Shown here: positions 6,772 to 8,314 of the stretch, piece after piece
Position numbering within the stretch: the stretch's first letter is position 1
How the letters are laid out: each line of letters begins with the position of its first letter
DNA from: CAZADH01 sp964483805
Lineage (GTDB): Bacteria; Muiribacteriota; Ozemobacteria; Ozemobacterales; Ozemobacteraceae
Length of the DNA: 8,314 nt
NCBI GenBank assembly: GCA_964483805.1
Contig: CAZADH010000277.1
Coordinates: 1 to 8,314, forward strand
Direction: 5' to 3'
Program-made: the position numbers and the translations under genes
The notes under the pieces: generated by a model
Seen by the model: only the letters and a program-made list of their open reading frames with translations
Database searches by the model: none
Told to the model about the DNA's origin: nothing

Positions 6772-6800
6772 CGGTACGATCTCTACTCACTGGTGTACCG
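6772..6800 (+). repeat. Inverted repeat in the hydG leader
   Basis: CGGTAC (6772-6777) and GTACCG (6795-6800) are perfect 6-bp arms with a 17-nt spacer, placed between the predicted transcription start and the GGAGG ribosome site (6806-6810). As RNA it would form a modest hairpin ending 5 nt before the Shine-Dalgarno sequence; as DNA it is a dyad just inside the transcribed region. Its role is unknown. Confidence 0.35.
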
Positions 6801-6814
6801 CATCCGGAGGAACC

Positions 6815-8248
6815 ATGTTGATGAGCAAGCCCGACACCCATCCAGTCATCGATCACGCGCGCGTCACCCAGATGCTCCACGATGCCCGGTCGAGTTTTGA
6901 CCGCGCCCGGTTCGACGAGATCCTCGCCCGGGCTGCCGCCATGAAAGGGCTGTCTCTCGAAGACGTGGCCTATCTATTGGTACATGACGAGCCCGAGATC
7001 GTCGCCGAGTTGACGAGCCTGGCGATCAAGGTCAAGCAGGCCATCTACGGGCGTCGCATCGTTTTCTTCGCCCCGTTGTATACCTCGAGCTACTGCCAGA
7101 ACGACTGCGCCTACTGCGGGTTCCACGCGGGTTCGCAGGCGCACCGCCGCCGGTTGTCGCTCGACGAGGTGCGTCACGAGACGGAGTTGATCGTGGGGAT
7201 GGGCCACAAGCGCATTCTCATGGTGGCCGCCGAAGACCCGGCCCTGACGGCCCGCGATCTGGCCGACCAGGTACAGGCGATCTACAGCGTCAAGACCGAC
7301 NNNNNNNNNNNNNNNNNNNNNNNNNNNNNNNNNNNNNTGAATGTGAACGTTGCGCCGACCGAGATCGAGCAGTTCAAGATCCTCAAGTCGTCGGGCATCG
7401 GGACGTACCAATGTTTCCAAGAGACTTTTCACAAGCCGACCTACGAGAAACTGCATCGGCATGGGCCGAAATCGGTGTATGACTATCGCATCAGCGTGTT
7501 CGAGCGGGCGATCGCGGCCGGCATCGACGATTTCGGCATGGGGATTCTCTTCGGTCTCTACGACTATCGCTTCGAAGTGCTGGCGCTGCTCATGCACGTC
7601 GCGTATCTCGAAAAACACTGCGGGGTCGGCCCGCACACCATCTCGATTCCGCGGCTCGAACCGGCCTTCGACACCGATCTGCCGCAGACTTCCCCCTGGT
7701 TGATCAACGACGAGCAAGTGATCAAAATCACGGCGGTGCTGCGACTGGCGGTGCCCTACACCGGCATCATCCTGTCGACCCGTGAGTCACCGGCGTTGCG
7801 CACGCGGTTGCTCGAAGTCGGCGTTTCGCAAATGTCGGCGGCGTCGGCGACCAATCCTGGCGGGTATGCCGAACATGCCGAGCGTCCTGGCGACGAGGTG
7901 GTGCCGCAGTTCTGCGTGCAAGACGAGCGCAGCCTCGACGAGGTGGTGCGCGACTCGATGGCGCGTGGTTACATTCCGAGTTTCTGCACCGGTTGCTACC
8001 GCAAGGCCCGCACCGGCAAGGTGTTTCAGTCATTGGCCAAGACCGAAAAGATCGGTCATTTCTGTGAGGTCAATGCCATCATCACCCTGGCCGAGTTCAT
8101 CTATGATTGCGCTTCACCCGCCACCCGCGCCGAGGGCGAACAGAAGATTGCCGAGTTGGTCGGCCACCTGAAAGACGAGACCCAGCGGCGCGAGGTCGAG
8201 AGCCGCCTGGCCGAAGTGAAAGCCGGCAAGCGCGACTTGATTTATTGA
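6815..8248 (+). CDS. hydG: [FeFe]-hydrogenase H-cluster maturation radical SAM tyrosine lyase HydG (internal assembly gap)
   Basis: HydG splits tyrosine to p-cresol, CO and cyanide and builds the Fe(CO)2(CN) unit used for the hydrogenase H-cluster; it acts in the cytoplasm. The radical-SAM cluster motif is CQNDCAYC (Cys94, Cys98, Cys101; CX3CX2C). GVGPHTISIPR (about 270-280) is a conserved barrel strand, whose His274 may correspond to the residue near the dangler iron. The C-terminal CX2CX22C (Cys391, Cys394, Cys417; CTGCYRKARTGK) holds the second cluster and distinguishes HydG from the related ThiH. The usual KRDL(I/F) tail is present. The length of 477 codons, counting the gap, matches the family. 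The start at 6815 follows GGAGG by 4 nt; an ATG at 6821 is a close alternative, and the frame reaching back to 6638 crosses the promoter. 37 Ns at 7301-7337 hide codons 163-175, but the frame is kept. A closely spaced gene follows, suggesting a hyd operon. Confidence 0.96.
   Translation: MLMSKPDTHPVIDHARVTQMLHDARSSFDRARFDEILARAAAMKGLSLEDVAYLLVHDEPEIVAELTSLAIKVKQAIYGRRIVFFAPLYTSSYCQNDCAYCGFHAGSQAHRRRLSLDEVRHETELIVGMGHKRILMVAAEDPALTARDLADQVQAIYSVKTDXXXXXXXXXXXXXNVNVAPTEIEQFKILKSSGIGTYQCFQETFHKPTYEKLHRHGPKSVYDYRISVFERAIAAGIDDFGMGILFGLYDYRFEVLALLMHVAYLEKHCGVGPHTISIPRLEPAFDTDLPQTSPWLINDEQVIKITAVLRLAVPYTGIILSTRESPALRTRLLEVGVSQMSAASATNPGGYAEHAERPGDEVVPQFCVQDERSLDEVVRDSMARGYIPSFCTGCYRKARTGKVFQSLAKTEKIGHFCEVNAIITLAEFIYDCASPATRAEGEQKIAELVGHLKDETQRREVESRLAEVKAGKRDLIY
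7301..7337. other. Assembly gap (37 N) inside hydG
   Basis: Thirty-seven unknown bases fall between IYSVKTD and NVNVAP of HydG. Both flanks are clearly HydG in the same frame, so the gene is most likely intact and the gap is a sequencing or scaffolding artefact. From memory, homologues have a short link of the GEIRRVNVN type here, which is shorter than the 13 codons implied, so the gap length may be only an estimate. Confidence 0.95.
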
Positions 8249-8268
8249 CATTGTATTGCGAGGGACCC

Positions 8269-8314
8269 ATGAGCGACGACATTTCGATGGTTTCGCCCAA
8301 TGCGCCATTGCTCG
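8269..8314 (+). CDS. Start of the gene after hydG, 3'-partial, unidentified
   Basis: An ATG at 8269 begins an open frame reading MSDDISMVSPNAPLL up to the window end. GAGGGA lies about 4-8 nt before it, a reasonable ribosome site, and the gene starts 20 nt after the hydG stop, so co-transcription is likely. Fifteen residues are too few to name it. By neighbourhood another hydrogenase-maturation or hydrogenase gene (for example hydE or hydF) is plausible, but the visible residues do not show a diagnostic motif. Confidence 0.6.
   Translation, partial: MSDDISMVSPNAPLL

Noticed and set aside
6638..6814. Upstream start for HydG at 6638
   Set aside because: The extra residues do not resemble HydG, they cross the predicted promoter, and GGAGG sits right before the ATG at 6815.
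6545..6880. N-terminal extension of the CDF frame to an ATG at 6880
   Set aside because: It would overlap the hydG promoter and start, has no homologous domain, and a good ribosome site lies before 6544.
6815..8248. ThiH (thiamine tyrosine lyase) as an alternative to HydG
   Set aside because: The C-terminal CX2CX22C cluster motif and the CTGCYRKARTGK context are HydG features absent from ThiH.

Overview
The window is GC-rich bacterial chromosome with ordinary housekeeping gene signals and, at its right end, a gene for [FeFe]-hydrogenase maturation. The sigma factor is a full housekeeping RpoD with a region 1.1, but it is only 388 residues long. It lacks the roughly 250-residue non-conserved insert between regions 1.2 and 2 that beta- and gammaproteobacterial RpoD carries. 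Together with HydG this suggests an anaerobic or facultatively fermentative bacterium outside Beta/Gammaproteobacteria. I cannot name the phylum from sequence alone.

Layout, left to right. (1) The 3' part of a + strand polytopic membrane protein of the YfhO / PTPS-related type, cut by the window start, ends at 1460. (2) A minus-strand block follows. Read in its own direction it runs: promoter (4979-4951), dnaG primase (4888-3098), rpoD (3078-1912), intrinsic terminator (about 1875-1846), a separate tRNA promoter (1770-1742), tRNA with CAU anticodon, probably Ile2 (1728-1657), tRNA-Glu(UUC) (1636-1564), and an intrinsic terminator (1551-1520). (3) A GC-rich, strongly structured intergenic stretch (4889-5098) holds the dnaG promoter. 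The -35 box lies in the loop of a perfect inverted repeat that also reads as a + strand terminator. (4) A minus-strand cation diffusion facilitator (6544-5099) has three consecutive C-terminal dimerisation-type domains. (5) A 270-bp divergent intergenic region carries a well-formed promoter for the rightward operon and three inverted repeats. (6) hydG (6815-8248) contains a 37-N assembly gap. The first 15 codons of a closely spaced next gene run off the window.

How the genes fit together: dnaG and rpoD form the core of the classic macromolecular-synthesis operon (replication priming plus transcription initiation), but no rpsU or yqeY is seen upstream. A metal-efflux gene sits there instead. 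The two tRNAs form their own small unit behind rpoD. HydG makes the CO/CN-ligated iron precursor of the hydrogenase H-cluster, and the gene after it is probably in the same operon. The divergent metal transporter shares its upstream region with the hyd operon, so a regulatory link between metal status and hydrogenase maturation is possible but unproven.

I found no mobile element, CRISPR array, toxin-antitoxin pair or defence system. The most unusual items are the triple-domain CDF transporter, the dyad around the dnaG promoter, and the inverted repeats between the CDF gene and hydG.
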